Made by a program: the position numbers and the translations under genes. From positions 61,896,288 through 61,960,287 of the forward strand of contig CM046006.1 in the NCBI GenBank assembly GCA_025175895.1: a DNA stretch of 64,000 bases, written 5' to 3'. The notes under the pieces were generated by a model, which had not been told where the DNA came from, made no database searches, and saw only the letters and a program-made list of their open reading frames with translations. This DNA is from Wurfbainia villosa. Taxonomy: Eukaryota; Streptophyta; Magnoliopsida; Zingiberales; Zingiberaceae. This document shows, in pieces, positions 40,984 through 53,074 of the stretch; the stretch's first letter is position 1; every line of letters begins with the position of its first letter.

Positions 40984-43415
40984 TATTGGATTTCCGGCAC
41001 CGCGGCGAGTGTGTGTTCGAACATGTTTCGTAAACATGTGCACATCGGAAGGAATAAAAATAATAAATCTAATTTATTACAACACACAAACCACACGCAT
41101 ACATAGTACAACATGTGTAGATATAATCGTAAATTCAAATTTTGCAATAAAAGGATATTTATATTACGTATACCTGACGAATTACGTGTAGCGGAAAAGG
41201 CATCAACCGGAATGATCCTCGCTAGAATCATCTCTATCCGTATCCACGCCGAGTATCTTCGGGATGACTTCACAAAGTCACGAGCCTCGTCTTCGTACGG
41301 GTTACTAGCCTCGTGTTGAAGACGATGTGATCGAGAGAAGATCACAATCTGAATCAAAATTCGGATCCAAAACGAGTCCTCAAAAACTCGCTTCTCCGGA
41401 GAGGTATTTGTCAACCGTTTGACGAATCCTTCGTCCTCCACCTATGAGGATTACCAGAGATCGAATCCCCGGCAAGGCTACCGCTGTCGGAGCTCCAAAC
41501 ATCATCCAAACGACGCTCTGACGAGAAGGAAACAAGCTGATCCGAATCAAAATTCGGATCCAAAACGAGTCCTCAAAAACTCGCTTCTCCGGAGAGGTAT
41601 TTGTCAACCGTTTGACGAATCCTTCGTCCTCCACCTATGAGGATTACCGGAGATCGAATCCCCGGCAAGGCTACCGCTGTCGGAGCTCCAAACATCGTCC
41701 AAACGATGCTCCGATGAGAAGGAAACAAGCTGTCCATAAAAACTGGACAGCTTTGGTGGAGGAATAGGGACCGGCCAAAAGGGAAGGTTGAAGCTCACCT
41801 TATTGCCGAACCCAAAGGAGATCAGCGGAGCTCCTCCGGTAGCAGCTCGATGCCGGCAAGGGGGAAGGATAGTACCTTCTGGACGCCGACAAGGGAGATA
41901 GGTGGTGGTGGGCGGCGGCACTAGGGTTGGCGCCGACTACACCAAGGAGAGGAGGGGGCGGCAACTATTAGGGTTGCAAGGCTTTTGCATTAAGGCTTAA
42001 CAAAACCCTTAAGCCCTATTTTATAGAGAACAAATTCTCTTAATAGTTATCGGATCATAACCAAAGGCCCGTTAACCCGCTCCATTAATTTAAGTTAAAA
42101 TAAACCAAACCATGATGGTTTATTTTAAGTTAAAATGAACCGAACAAACTTTTGGTTCATTCGTTTAAAACAAACCAAACCCCTTTGGTTTATTCTCCTC
42201 CATTGGATTAGAACCAAACCATTTTGGTTCGTCCATCATGTCTTCATAAGACACGACCCATCCATGCTTCCATTGCAACTGAAACGATTTCATGCTCGCT
42301 TCTTGTTTGGTCCAACCAAACCTAGTTTCTCTCGGTCTGAGAATCTCATTCTCAAGCTCGTTTTAAATCCTTCGGATTACGCTCGTTGTGCGTGTGACCA
42401 AATAGGTTCTCGGTTTATGTTGGCCGTCTATAATTAACCATTAATTATAGAACGATCATGAGTGGCACCTAGTAGTACATCATGATCGCCAATTAACCGA
42501 AAAGATCAACGGTTGATCCAGAACTATTTCTGAAACCCTTCAGCAGCTCGAATGAATCGTGCCCCATTCCCTTCACTCATCTTATACCCACTTGGTTCAG
42601 GACATGGTCTATAGTGTCCGTTCCCACTGGGTTGACTACGCCACACCTAGCCCAAGTATCATTTCCTCGTCCTACGGATTCTAGTTACTGCACACGTATC
42701 AAAGAGTACCTTACTTTACACATGTAATGCTTTGGCCAAAGACTTTAGTAACAATCCGACGAGAGGCCATGGGTATACATCTCCTCGCAAGGAGTGGTGA
42801 ATCCTTTATAGGCTATTCAAACACCTTCGATCACTTTGACTTATACTCAATCATCCCGGGCCCACATCTCCTCAGAGATGCTTGCTTAAGATGTCAAAGC
42901 ATAAGTCTTCATGATCAAGATGACTTGAACACCGCAAGTCAAAGGAACATCGCACTTAAGCTGCAGTAAGAACTTCATTGACATATCTATATATGCAGAG
43001 AACCATATGAAGTCTTACGGTTGGTCACTCCAATGAACTAGTTACCATAACTAGCATCCACGATTAACTCCGGACATCACAATGTCTCCAGCCAGTGAGA
43101 ATCAGCTGCTTGGATACACCAAGGAGTAAACCTCGTGCTAGTCTCGACAGAATTAATGTTGTCCAAATCCATCAATTCATCGACTAGGGATAATTCTGAT
43201 ACATCACAATTACACATGTAGAGATACTCACTAGTTGTGATCCAATCACAAATTCTCTCATGCTGTGAATCAAATCGTGGACATCCAGTAAATGAGTTTA
43301 AGATCTAATCAAATAAATGAGAATATGTATACTCAAATAGTGAATCTTCATTTATCATATAAATGGTTCAAACATAAGGCGATTGCCTTAGGACATCTCT
43401 CATATATTACTAACA
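40984..43415 (-). repeat. 3' LTR of copia element 3 (2432 bp)
   Basis: Plus-strand ends are TATTGGATTT and ACTAACA. The canonical TG at the outer end is TA here; the other LTR has TGTTGGATTT. It contains a local duplication (about 41374-41480 resembles 41548-41655) and a 600-bp block (about 42265-42870) that is missing from the other LTR. Confidence 0.9.
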
Positions 43416-43428
43416 AACTCCCACTTGG
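43416..43428 (-). other. Polypurine tract of copia element 3
   Basis: On the minus strand CCAAGTGGGAGTT, next to the 3' LTR start TGTTAGT. Confidence 0.8.
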
Positions 43429-44044
43429 CCTAATGCCAATCGCTACGGTATCCAATACCATAAGCTCTAACATGACCCTCATACTTACTTTGAGGTAATG
43501 CTTTAGTCAAAAGATCCGCTAAGTTCCTTTCAGTGGGGATTTTCTCGATTTGTATTTCCTTCCTACTGATGATCTCTCTGATAAGATGATAGCGGCGAAG
43601 CACATGTTTGGATCTTTGATGAGACCTTGACTCTTTTGCCTGTGCAATTGCTCCATTGTTGTCAGAGTAGACCGGTATTGCTTCAACAATGGCTGGAACC
43701 ACACCAAGTTCATAAATGAACTTCTTGATCCAAACCGCTTCCTTTGCTGCTTCCGAAGCTGCAATGTATTCTGCCTCAATGGTAGAATCTGCTACAGTGT
43801 CTTATTTGGAACTTTTCCAACTCACTGCGTCCCCATTCAAGGTGAACACGTATCCAGAATGAGACCTGGAATCATCCTTGTCTGTCTAGAAGCTGGCATC
43901 CGTATACCCACGTATAACCATGTCCCCTTCTCCATATATTAGAAACACATCCTTAGTTCTTCTTAAGTACTTAAGGATTGTCTTAATAGCCACCCAATGA
44001 TCCATTCCTGGATCAGACTGGTATCTACTCGTGACACTCAGAGC
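43429..44044 (-). pseudogene. Copia 3 RNase H, interrupted
   Basis: Continues the polyprotein after a TAA at about 44042. The RNase H region (DASF, GYVFTLNGDAVSWKSSK, DSTIEAEYIAASEAAKEAVW) has stops near 43886 and 43801. The end, in frame 43702-43430 (YSDNNGAIAQAKESRSHQRS, LADLLTKALPQSKYEGH), is open and finishes at the usual copia C-terminus. Confidence 0.85.
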
Positions 44045-45928
44045 TTACGATACATCGGGCCTCGTACATAACATAGCATACATGATAGATCCTCTAGCGG
44101 ATGCATAGGGAATCTTACTCATGCAAATCCTCTCGTCTTCTGTGCGCGGACACATAGACTTCGAAAGGTGTATCCCATGCCTGATGGGTAGGAAACCTTT
44201 CTTGGATTCCGACATGCTAAACCTCTTTAGCACTCGATCTATATATGTAGACTGCGAAAGACCAAGCAACCGTTTCGATCTATCTCTATAGATCTTAATC
44301 CCGAGGATGTAGGTTGCTTCTCCTAGGTCTTTCATGGAGAATGTCTTGGATAACCAAATCTTAACTGACTGTAAGATTGAAACATCATTTCCTATAAGTA
44401 ATATGTCATCGACATACAATACTAGGAACACGACTGCACTCCCACTAACCTTCTTGTACACACAAGGTTCGTCTGGATTTTGTGAGAAATCAAACTTTTT
44501 GATTGTCTCATCAAAATGGATATTCCAGCTCCTGGATGCTTGCTTCAGTCCATATATGGACCGTCGCAATTTGCATACCTTGGTTTTATCAACCGATGTG
44601 AAACCCTCAGGTTGTATCATATACACGTCCTCGAGCAAGTTTCCATTAAGGAAAGCTATTTTCACATCCATCAGCCATATCTCACAATCATAATGAGCCG
44701 CTATGGCCAGGAGTATCCGAATGGATTTAAGCATAGCTACAGGCGAATAGGTTTCGTCATAATCAACACCTTGCTTTTGACGATATCCTTTTGCCACCAA
44801 TATAGCCTTATAGGTAATCACATTACCATCCATGTCGGTTTTCTTCTTGAAAACCCACTTGCACCCCATAGGCTTGATGCCTTTAGGTGGGTCAACCAAG
44901 TTCCAAACTTGGTTTTCATACATGGAATCCATTTCCGACTTCATGGCTTCAAGCCACTTATCCCTTTCCGAACTTGTTAGAACTTCTTCATAACTGGTAG
45001 GCTCCTCATCATCAATGAGTAACATGTCGTTCAATTCACTTACGAGAAATCCATATCTCTCAGGAATATTGCATGTTCTACCAGATCTACGAAGATGTGG
45101 TGTTTCAATAGGTCCAGTCGATTGCTCATCACTATGAGTTATCGGCTGTTGTGCTTCACCAGGTATCTCTTCAATGTCTATTTGAGTCTCTCGAGCCTCC
45201 TCTAGCTCGACGGCAATCCCACTGTTTTCTTGCAAGAGAAACTCTTTCTCTAGAAACACAACATGCCTTGAAACAAACACCTTTTGTTCCATAGGATGAT
45301 AGAATTGGTAACCCCTTGTTTCCTTAGGGTATCCAATAAATAGACATTTATCAGACTTAGCATCCAATTTGTCTGATACAGTCTGCTTCACATAAGCAGG
45401 ACAACCCCATATCTTCAAGTAAGATACATGAGGTTTCTTACTATTCCATATCTCATATGGAGTAATAGAGACTACCTTGGTTGACATTCTGTTTAAAAAG
45501 TAAACAGATGTCTGAAGTGCATAGCCCCAAAAGGACTTGGGAAGATTCACATGATTCATCATTGACCTGACCATGTCCAACAAGGTCCGGTTACGCCTCT
45601 CATATACACCATTATGCTGTGGTGTATATGGCGGAGTCCATTGAGACAATATACCATTGTCTCTTAGATAATCAAGAAACTCTTGACTTAAGTATTCACC
45701 ACCTCGATCAGATCGAAGTATTTTAATACTCTTATCATGTTGTTTCTCTACTTCATTTCTGAATTCTTTGAACCTTTCAAAGGCTTCAGACTTGTGTTTC
45801 ATCAAGAACACATACCCAAACCGTGAGTGATCATCGGTGAAGGTAATGAAGTAGCTATAGCCTCCTAATGCTTGAGTTGACATAGGTCCACATACATCAG
45901 TATGTATTAGACCTAGTAACTCTCCCAC
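44045..45928 (-). CDS. Copia 3 integrase core and reverse transcriptase (627 codons open)
   Basis: Residues 1-170 hold the integrase core (LGLIHTDVCGPMSTQALGG; LRSDRGGEYLSQEFLDYL; TPQHNGVYERRNRTLLDMV with catalytic Glu). Then come WGCPAYVKQ and FIGYPKETRGYQFYHP, an acidic spacer, and RT (WKWVF-type start as MGCKWVFKKKTDMDGN, MDVKIAFLNGNLLEDVYM, SIYGLKQASRSWN, LYVDDILLIGND, YASARGSIMYAMLCTRPDV). The catalytic YVDD is intact. It is not a separate gene but the open part of one gag-pol; the true start lies upstream, beyond a one-base frame change at about 45930. Confidence 0.9.
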   Translation of the reverse strand: MGELLGLIHTDVCGPMSTQALGGYSYFITFTDDHSRFGYVFLMKHKSEAFERFKEFRNEVEKQHDKSIKILRSDRGGEYLSQEFLDYLRDNGILSQWTPPYTPQHNGVYERRNRTLLDMVRSMMNHVNLPKSFWGYALQTSVYFLNRMSTKVVSITPYEIWNSKKPHVSYLKIWGCPAYVKQTVSDKLDAKSDKCLFIGYPKETRGYQFYHPMEQKVFVSRHVVFLEKEFLLQENSGIAVELEEARETQIDIEEIPGEAQQPITHSDEQSTGPIETPHLRRSGRTCNIPERYGFLVSELNDMLLIDDEEPTSYEEVLTSSERDKWLEAMKSEMDSMYENQVWNLVDPPKGIKPMGCKWVFKKKTDMDGNVITYKAILVAKGYRQKQGVDYDETYSPVAMLKSIRILLAIAAHYDCEIWLMDVKIAFLNGNLLEDVYMIQPEGFTSVDKTKVCKLRRSIYGLKQASRSWNIHFDETIKKFDFSQNPDEPCVYKKVSGSAVVFLVLYVDDILLIGNDVSILQSVKIWLSKTFSMKDLGEATYILGIKIYRDRSKRLLGLSQSTYIDRVLKRFSMSESKKGFLPIRHGIHLSKSMCPRTEDERICMSKIPYASARGSIMYAMLCTRPDVS

Positions 45929-46583
45929 TCGTTCACCTTTTCCAGTAAAAAGGTAACTTAGTCATCTTGCCTTTTAAGCATGATTCGCATGTATCGTATG
46001 AATCCAATTCAAACGATTTCAGAATTCCACATCGGTGTAATTCGGACATGCGTTTCTTGCTTACATGGCCAAGGCGACAATGCCACATGTAGGAGTCTAA
46101 TTGATTATCCTTTCGAGCATGCTTGTTGCTCGCTTCGATATTGAAAATGTCACTGGATACGTCCAACGTATAAATGTCATTGCTTAAAGTTCCAGTTCCA
46201 TAAAGTACGCCATTCAAAGTTATATAACAACAATTGTTACTAAACGTCAAATGGTAACCATTTCTATTTAAGCAGGAAATAGAAACAATGTTCTTTATTA
46301 GAGAAGGAACACAATAGCAATTATCCAGTTCCAAGACTAGTCCACTAGGGAGCTTCAGCAAATAAGTTCCGATGGCGACCACAGCAACCTTTGCTCCATT
46401 GCCAACTCGCAAATTTGACTCCCCTCTGACGAGTCTTCTTCTATTCCTTAGCCCCTGTATGTCATTACATATATGTGAGCCACACCCAATATCCAATACC
46501 CAAGTGTCTAAGGAAATAGAATGACAATCAATAATGAAGATACCTGAAGAGGATGGGGCATCGGATGTCTTCTTCTTCTTCAT
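45929..46583 (-). pseudogene. Copia 3 protease and GAG-pre-integrase
   Basis: The frame includes the protease active-site region (SLDTWVLDIGCGSHIC; the Thr of the usual D-T/S-G is Ile here), LKLPSGLVLELDNCYCVPSL, and the pre-integrase zinc region (WHCRLGHVSKKRMSELH, CESCLKGKMTKL). At about 45945 a run of five T shifts the frame relative to 44045-45928, ending this frame at a TGA. Confidence 0.85.
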
Positions 46584-47363
46584 GGACTCAAGATAAATCT
46601 TGCAGTTTCTTCGCCAGTGGCCTTCCTTGCCACAATGATGGCAAGTGCCCTTTTGTGCTGGTTCTTTCTTCTTTGCCTTCTTGTTCTTCCCTTTCTTCTA
46701 TTCCTTTGCCTTCCTCTTAGAACCTTTCTTTGAGGAATCAACTAACAGAACCACCTTCTTCTCATGCTTCACAGAAGGCTCCACAGTCTTCAGCATATTG
46801 AGAAGCTCAGGAATAGTGGATTCTAATTTGTTCATCCGATAGTTCATCACAAATTGTGAGAAACTTTTGGGCAAACAATGCAGAATTAAGTCAATACTTA
46901 ATTCATGATCCATCACAAACCCGAGGGTGGCTAGCCGCTCGATGTACCCATTCATCTTTAGTACAAACTGCACTACAGACGAACCCTCTTGCATCTTAGA
47001 GGTGAAGAGGAGCCTAGAGACTTCGAACCTTTCGAATCTCGCTTGCTCATCAAACAACTCATGAAGATGAAAGACTATGGTATTAGCATCCATATGCTCA
47101 TGCTGCTTTTGCAGTTCAGGTACCATCGCAGCTAGCATGATGCAACTCGCCAGTTCAGAATCTGCCACATGCTTCTGATAGACCAACATTTGGTCTGGAA
47201 TTGCATCATCCTTAGGACGGTTGGGAAGAGGCTCTTCCAGGACATATGCTAGCTTTTCCGCCTTGAGAACAATTCTCAGGTTTCTAAGCCAGTCCAGGAA
47301 GTTAGGCCAAGTCAATTTGTTTGAATCCAAAATAGTGTGCAAATTCAAAGATGTCATGATCAA
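46584..47363 (-). pseudogene. Copia 3 gag
   Basis: Starts MIMTSLNLHTILDSNKLTWP, a common start of plant copia gag. The capsid-like UBN2 domain follows (LHELFDEQARFERFEVSRLL, ATLGFVMDHELSIDLILHCL). A stop near 46696 falls in the Lys-rich linker; after it the zinc knuckle (CHHCGKEGHWRRNC, about 46600-46640) continues in the same frame into the protease. One stop is thus the only break seen in gag. Confidence 0.88.
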
Positions 47364-48633
47364 TCGATTAACCTAGAAATACAAAACGAGCATATATGAG
47401 AAAATGATTTTAAAAATGCATCAATATACCTTAATAAATCCCATTCATTTTTTGAATTTCAAAAACCCCAAAATCACTTCGGGAGATCGTAGGTCCATCT
47501 CCGAATGGGCTGATATCCATCATAGATATGAACAACCTTGGAAAGAGTCCAACAAGCCATTCATAGCTACGATGGTAGGTATCAAATATACTGATTGCAT
47601 ATCACATATATGCAACTATCACAATGTGCTATCAACTAATTGAATGTTCACACATACATCGGGTTGTTAACACATTAACAAGTATGCATCATATGCATAG
47701 CACCCAACTTCACCTCCCTTCACATCGACCTTAGAGAGAGTCCAACAAGCCGATGCTCCAGGTTAAAACCAACCCATTAATCGAGAAATAGTTTTAATAT
47801 GGTTAGAGCGCATTCAACCAATTAGCCCGACTTGGAGAGAGTCCAACAACCAAAGCTAATGATTGACCTCTGACTCTTACCATATTAGTATTAAACTATT
47901 CCATGGTTTGAACATGTTCGGGTTCGAGCTGGGCTTGGAGAGAGTCCAACAACCCAAACAAGAAACGGAACTCTGGTTCTAACCATATTAATGGAAGGTG
48001 TAGGCTTTAATATTGTGTAAGGGTTTTTATGTCTCATCCTCTTTGCATGCAAATAACTATTATCTACATGGCATGGCATACATGGCATACATCTACATGT
48101 CACCACACGCATGGCATAATGATATGCATCTAATGCAATTACATGACATACAATTATGTCATGTACAAAATTTCCTTATATGTCATAACTATTTATGGAA
48201 ATAAAATATGTTTAAGATTTGATTCTCCAAATCAAATCATGATTAAATTAGGAAACAAATTTCCAAATCTAATCACATATTTTATTTGTGGAAAGAGTTG
48301 ATTAAGGAAAGTCAATTTAGGAAACCAATTTCCTAAATCATCAAAACTACTTATGGAAATAAAATATTTTTAAGATTTGATTTCCCAAATCAAATCATGA
48401 TTAAATTAGGAAACAAATTTCCAAATCTAATAAAATATTTTATTTATGGAAAATATCAATTTCCATAAATACTTCCAACTTTCTAAAAGTAGAAGATTTC
48501 CATAAATACTTCTAGACTTTCCAAAATTTAAAATTTCCATAAATACTTCTAACTTTCCAAAAGTAGAAAATTTCCAGAAATATCATTATGACTATCGCAA
48601 AACAATTTTACGATTATGTCGAAACACAACCTG
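47364..48633 (-). mobile_element. Non-coding leader of copia element 3
   Basis: About 1.27 kb. The string GAGTCCAACAA recurs near 47540, 47739, 47839 and 47942, roughly every 100 bases. 48180-48560 is AT-rich and made of two imperfect direct repeats (around AAATCAAATCATGATTAAAT) and three copies of a TTTCCATAAATACTTC string. No coding frame is supported. Confidence 0.7.
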
Positions 48634-48647
48634 GGCTCTGATACCAC
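48634..48647 (-). other. Primer-binding site of copia element 3
   Basis: On the minus strand TGGTATCAGAGCCC, directly after the 5' LTR end (CCAACA at 48648). Confidence 0.9.
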
Positions 48648-50276
48648 TGTTGGATTTCTTGCACCGCGGCGAGTGTGTTCGAACATGTTTCGTAAACATG
48701 TGCACAATGGAAGGAATAAAAATAATAAATCTAATTTATTACAACACACACACCACACACATGCATAGTACAACATGTGTAGACATAACCATAAATTCAA
48801 ATTTTGCAATAAGAGGAAATTTATACTACGTATACCTGACGTATTACGTTTAGCGGGAAAGGCATCAACCGGAACGATTCTCGCAAGAATCGTCTCTATC
48901 CGTATCCACGCCGAGTATCTTCGGGATGACTTCACAAATTCATGAGCCTCATCTTCGTACGGGTTACTAACCTCGTGTTGAAGACGATGTGATCGAGAGA
49001 AGATCACGATCCGAATCAAAATTCGGATCCAAAATGAGTCCTCAAAAACTCGCTTCTCCGGAGAGGTATTCGTCAACCGTTTGACGAATCATTCATCCTC
49101 CACCTATGAGGATTACTGGAGATCGAATCCCCGGCAAGGCTACCGCTGTCGGAGCTCCAAACGTCGTCCAAATGATGCTCCGACGAGAAGGAAACAAGCT
49201 GTCCAGAAAAACTGGACAGCTTTGGTGGAGGAATAGGGACCGGCAAAAAGGGAAGGTTGAAGCTCACCTTATTGCCGAACCCAAAGGAGATCACCGGAGC
49301 TCCTCCAGCAGCAGCTCGATGCCGGCAAGGGGGAAGGATAGTACCTTCTGGATGCCAGCAAGGGAGCTAGGTGGTGGTGGGCGGCGACACTAGGGTTGGC
49401 GCCGACTACACCAAGGAGAGGAGGGGGCGACAACTATTAGGGTTGCAAAGCTTTTGGATTAAGGCTTAACAAAACCCTTAAGCCCTATTTTATATAGAAC
49501 AAATTCTCTTAATGGTTATCAGATCATAACCAAAGGCCCGTTAACCCGCTCCATTAATTTAAGTTAAAATAAACCAAATCATGATGGTTTATTTTAAGTT
49601 AAAACGAACCGAACCAACTTTTGGTTCATTCGTTTAAAACAAACCAAACCCCTTTGGTTTATTCTCCTCCATTGGATTAGAACCAAACCATTTTGGTTCG
49701 TCCATCATGTCTTCATAAGACACGACCCATCCTCAGAGATGCTTGCTTAAGATGTCAAAGCATAAGTCTTCATGATCAAGATGACTTGGACACCACAAGT
49801 CAAAGGAACATCGCACTTAAGCTGCAGTAAGAACTTCATTGACATATCTATATATGCAGAGAACCATATGAAGTCTTACGGCTGGTCACTCCAATGAACT
49901 AGTTACCATAACTAGCATCCACGATAAACTCCGGACATCACAATGTCTCCAGCCAATGAGAATCAGCTGCTTGGATGCACGAAGGAGTATACCTCGTGCT
50001 AGTCTCGACAGAATTAATGGTGTTCAAATCCATCAATTCATCGACTAGGGATAATTCCGATACATCACAATTACACATGTAGAGATACTCACTAGTTGTG
50101 ATCCAATCACAAATTCTCTCATGTTGTCAATCGTATCGTGGACATCCAGTAAATGAGTTTAAGATCTAATCAAATACATGAGAACATGTATACTCAAATA
50201 GTGAATCTTCATTTATCATATAAATGGTTCAAACATAAGGCGATTGCCTTAGGACATCTCTCACATATTACTAACA
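48648..50276 (-). repeat. 5' LTR of copia element 3 (1629 bp, deleted)
   Basis: Matches the 3' LTR over most of its length but lacks about 600 bp near 49732 (CGACCCATCC joined directly to TCAGAGATGC) and the local duplication. Lost sequence probably postdates insertion. If the promoter lay in the deleted part, this copy would be silent. Confidence 0.9.
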
Positions 50277-50881
50277 GCTACTATTGGAATGGCGCCCTAC
50301 GAGGCTCTATACGGGAGGAGATGTAGATCTCTTATATGCTGGTACGAGGGTGGTGAAAAGAAGGGGATGGGACTCCAAACAGATTTCATTGATGACACCA
50401 CCCGAGCTATACAGAACATCCGCCAAAAAATTGAAACTGCTCAGAGCCGACAAAAGAGCTATGCGGATATGCGGCGTAGATCGTTGGAATTTGAAGTCGG
50501 GGATTCAGTATTCCTCAAGGTAGCCTCTATGAAGGGAGTGATGAGATTCGGAAGGAAGGGTAAGCTGAGTCCACGCTATGTGGGACCGTATCCGATACTC
50601 AAGAGATGTCGGCTATTCACAACGTGTTCCACGTTTTGATGCTCAAGAAGTGCATTTCCAATACAGACCAAGTGATTGAGCCACAAACAGTGCAAGTTCA
50701 AGGGGACCTAAGTTATGAAAGTCGGCATATCCAGATACTAGACCGAGAAGTCAAAAGACTAAGGAATAAAGAGGTGCCCTTAGTGAAGGTCATGTGGTAA
50801 AGTCAACGGTACGAAGAAGCCACTTGGGAACGCGAGGAGGATATGAAACAAAAATACCCAGAGTTATTGTAAGTTCGAGGA
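50277..50881 (+). pseudogene. Gypsy integrase C-terminus and chromodomain
   Basis: Continues from 40983. Frame 50289-50639 has MAPYEALYGRRCRSLICW, FEVGDSVFLKVASMKGVMRF and the GPY box (YVGPYPILKR). A frame change at about 50605 leads to 50606-50800 (VFHVLMLKKC, QILDREVKRLRNKEVPLVKV) and, after a TAA, the chromodomain end EEATWEREEDMKQKYPELL (stop near 50871). The chromodomain steers integration to heterochromatin in chromoviruses. Confidence 0.9.
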
Positions 50882-50894
50882 TGAACTTTTATAA

Positions 50895-50906
50895 GGTATG
50901 GGGGAC
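50895..50906 (+). other. Polypurine tract of the gypsy element
   Basis: AAGGTATGGGGGAC-like purine-rich string immediately before the LTR start TGTAACGCCC at 50907. Confidence 0.75.
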
Positions 50907-51392
50907 TGTAACGCCCGTAAAATTTCTAGAAATTTTATAAAAAAAAATTGTTGCATGATTATAATGGGCTTCTATGTGGTCTCTTTCAAAAATAAAAATA
51001 AAAATAAAAGAGAATAGAGCCAAAAAGGATGCATGGCTAAGGTTCGAACCCCGAACCTCCAAACAGGTAGCTAAACCTTAGGATGCATGTGATAACTAGA
51101 AGCCCAGTAGGGGTGTGCTGTTAGAAGGGTAAGGGAAAGGATAGATAAGGGTAGGGAAGGCAAAGGGACACCTTCACTTAGAATAAATAGGAGTAAATGA
51201 GGAGGCAAGAGGACAAAGAGTCATTTTCTTCTTCCATCTCCTTCCTCCACTGAAACCACTCCTCCCCTTCTTCCATTTTCGAAAGCTCAAGGAAAAATAG
51301 GAGGCCTTGTCTTGGCACCAAGGGTATACTTCTTATAGTAAACCAAGCGAGAGGATGTAAGTAATCCCCTCACCTGCAGTACAAGTTACTAC

Positions 51393-52117
51393 GAGTGTTT
51401 GATTTCTTGAGACCTCCCTTAGAAGTTTTGGCCATGTCCAAGAACTAGGGTTAGGAAGAAATTCCAAGCCCCTCTATGGTTGCTAAAAATCCCACATGTT
51501 AGGTAGTATGTGATGGTAATGGTTACCATCCTTAAAACATGCTTATGCTTACTAATGATCTTCCATGCTTATGCTTATGTATATATATATATATATATGA
51601 TGTTGACATGATGATAGTTAGACTTTGTGTTAGTATGTTTGAGTGTTTGATTTCTTAAAACCTCCCTTAGAGGTTTCGGCCATGTCCAAGAACTAGGGTT
51701 AGGAAGAAATTCCAAGCCCCTCTATGGTTGCTAAGAATCCCCCACGTTAGGTAGTATGTGATGGTATTGGTTACCATCCTTAAAACATGCTTATGCTTAC
51801 TAATGATCCTCCATGCCATGATATATATATATATATATATGATGTTGACATGATGATAGTTAGACTTTGTGTTAGTATGTTTGAGTGTTTGATTTCTTAA
51901 AAACCTTCCTTAGAAGTTTTGGCCATGTCCAAGAACTAGGGTTAGGAAGAAATTCCAAGCCCCTCTATGGTTGCTAAAAATCCCTCATGTTAGGTAGTAT
52001 GAGAGGGTATTGGATACCATCCTTAAAACATGCTTATGTTTACTAATGATCTTCCATGCCATGCTATATATATACATGACGTTGACATGATGATAGTTAG
52101 ACTTTATGATAGCATGA
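51393..52117 (+). repeat. Three 240-bp tandem repeats in the gypsy LTR
   Basis: Units start with GAGTGTTTGATTTCTT at 51393, 51641 and 51883, each with a TA dinucleotide run of different length near its end. Units are about 90-95% alike by eye. Confidence 0.9.
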
Positions 52118-52670
52118 TTTGTTTATGTCACTACCTTATGTCCATGTTAATTGTACTAATGTAGGCTTATGTTATGCTCATTGTGTCATGATGTACACGC
52201 TTACTTTTCATGTCCACTAGGGCACACCTACGTTATGCATGGCTTAAGTATGTATGATGAAATGCCTAAGAGACGCTTCCCTATGAATGAAGACTAAGAG
52301 CACTCTTTATGTTATGACAAGGAACATGATATGCTATTTTACTTTTGTATGGCCGGTACCGGACCCTAGCAAGGTCCATGGGATGGGCTCTTACGTGCCC
52401 CTAGGTCGACGGTCATAGTACGGACCTAGTACGGGATGGGCTCCTAAGTTGCCCTAGGTCGACGGTTGTAGTACGGGCCTAGTACCCTAGTAGGTTCAGA
52501 ATTAGCTACCTCGGATCTATTTAGGGATGCATGCAAAATGATGTATGTGGTACAATGTCGGGCCCTCATGTTGAGATTTATGTTTAAGGACCTATAAAAT
52601 ATATGTTTTCAAAGAAAATCTTGCATATACCCATTTCATGTCTATGTGATTATCATATTTTTTATGAATT

Positions 52671-53074
52671 CTAGTCCTATGTTCCTAAATGACTATGTCA
52701 CGACTTTTATATGAATGTTATGCCTATATGTTGTGAAGATGAACATGTCACTATTTTTATGAATTCTAGTCCTATGTTCCTAAATGACCATGTCATGACT
52801 TTTATATGAATGCTATGCATATATGTTGTCTAGATGAACATGTCACTATTTTTATGAATTCTAGTCCTATGTTCCTAAATGACCATGTCACGACTTTTAT
52901 ATGAATGATATGCCTATATGTTGTCTAGATGAACATGTCACTATTTTTATGAATTCTAGTCCTATATTCCTAAATGACCATGTCAGGACTTTTATATGGA
53001 TGCTATGCCTATATGTTGTCTAGATGAACATGTCACTATTTTTATGAATTCTAGTCCTATGTTCCTAAATGACC
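52671..53074 (+). repeat. 95-bp tandem repeats in the gypsy LTR
   Basis: TTTATGAATTCTAGTCCTAT recurs at about 52671, 52756, 52850, 52946 and 53041, and twice more after copia 2 (near 61960-62130). Copia element 2 inserted inside this array. Confidence 0.9.

Larger units (their letters stand above)
40984..50276 (-). mobile_element. Copia element 3, nearly intact, inserted in the gypsy integrase
   Basis: Target duplication GCTAC (40979-40983 and 50277-50281) with both ends matching: joining the flanks restores the integrase reading YQATIGMAPYEALYG. It has two LTRs, polypurine tract, gag, protease, integrase, RT, RNase H, leader and primer site, all on the minus strand. Few stops and frame changes interrupt the coding region, so it is the best preserved autonomous-type element here. 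Confidence 0.93.
50907..53074 (+). repeat. Gypsy 3' LTR, left part
   Basis: Starts TGTAACGCCCGTAAAATTTC, a start shared by many plant Tekay-type LTRs. It contains two tandem arrays (51393-52117 and 52671-53074). At 53070-53074 (TGACC) it is interrupted by copia element 2 and resumes at 61976. Confidence 0.85.

Noticed and set aside
51035..51065. tRNA-like string GGTTCGAACCCCGAACC
   Set aside because: It has a T-loop-like box but no matching acceptor, D or anticodon arms around it; such strings are common in gypsy LTRs.
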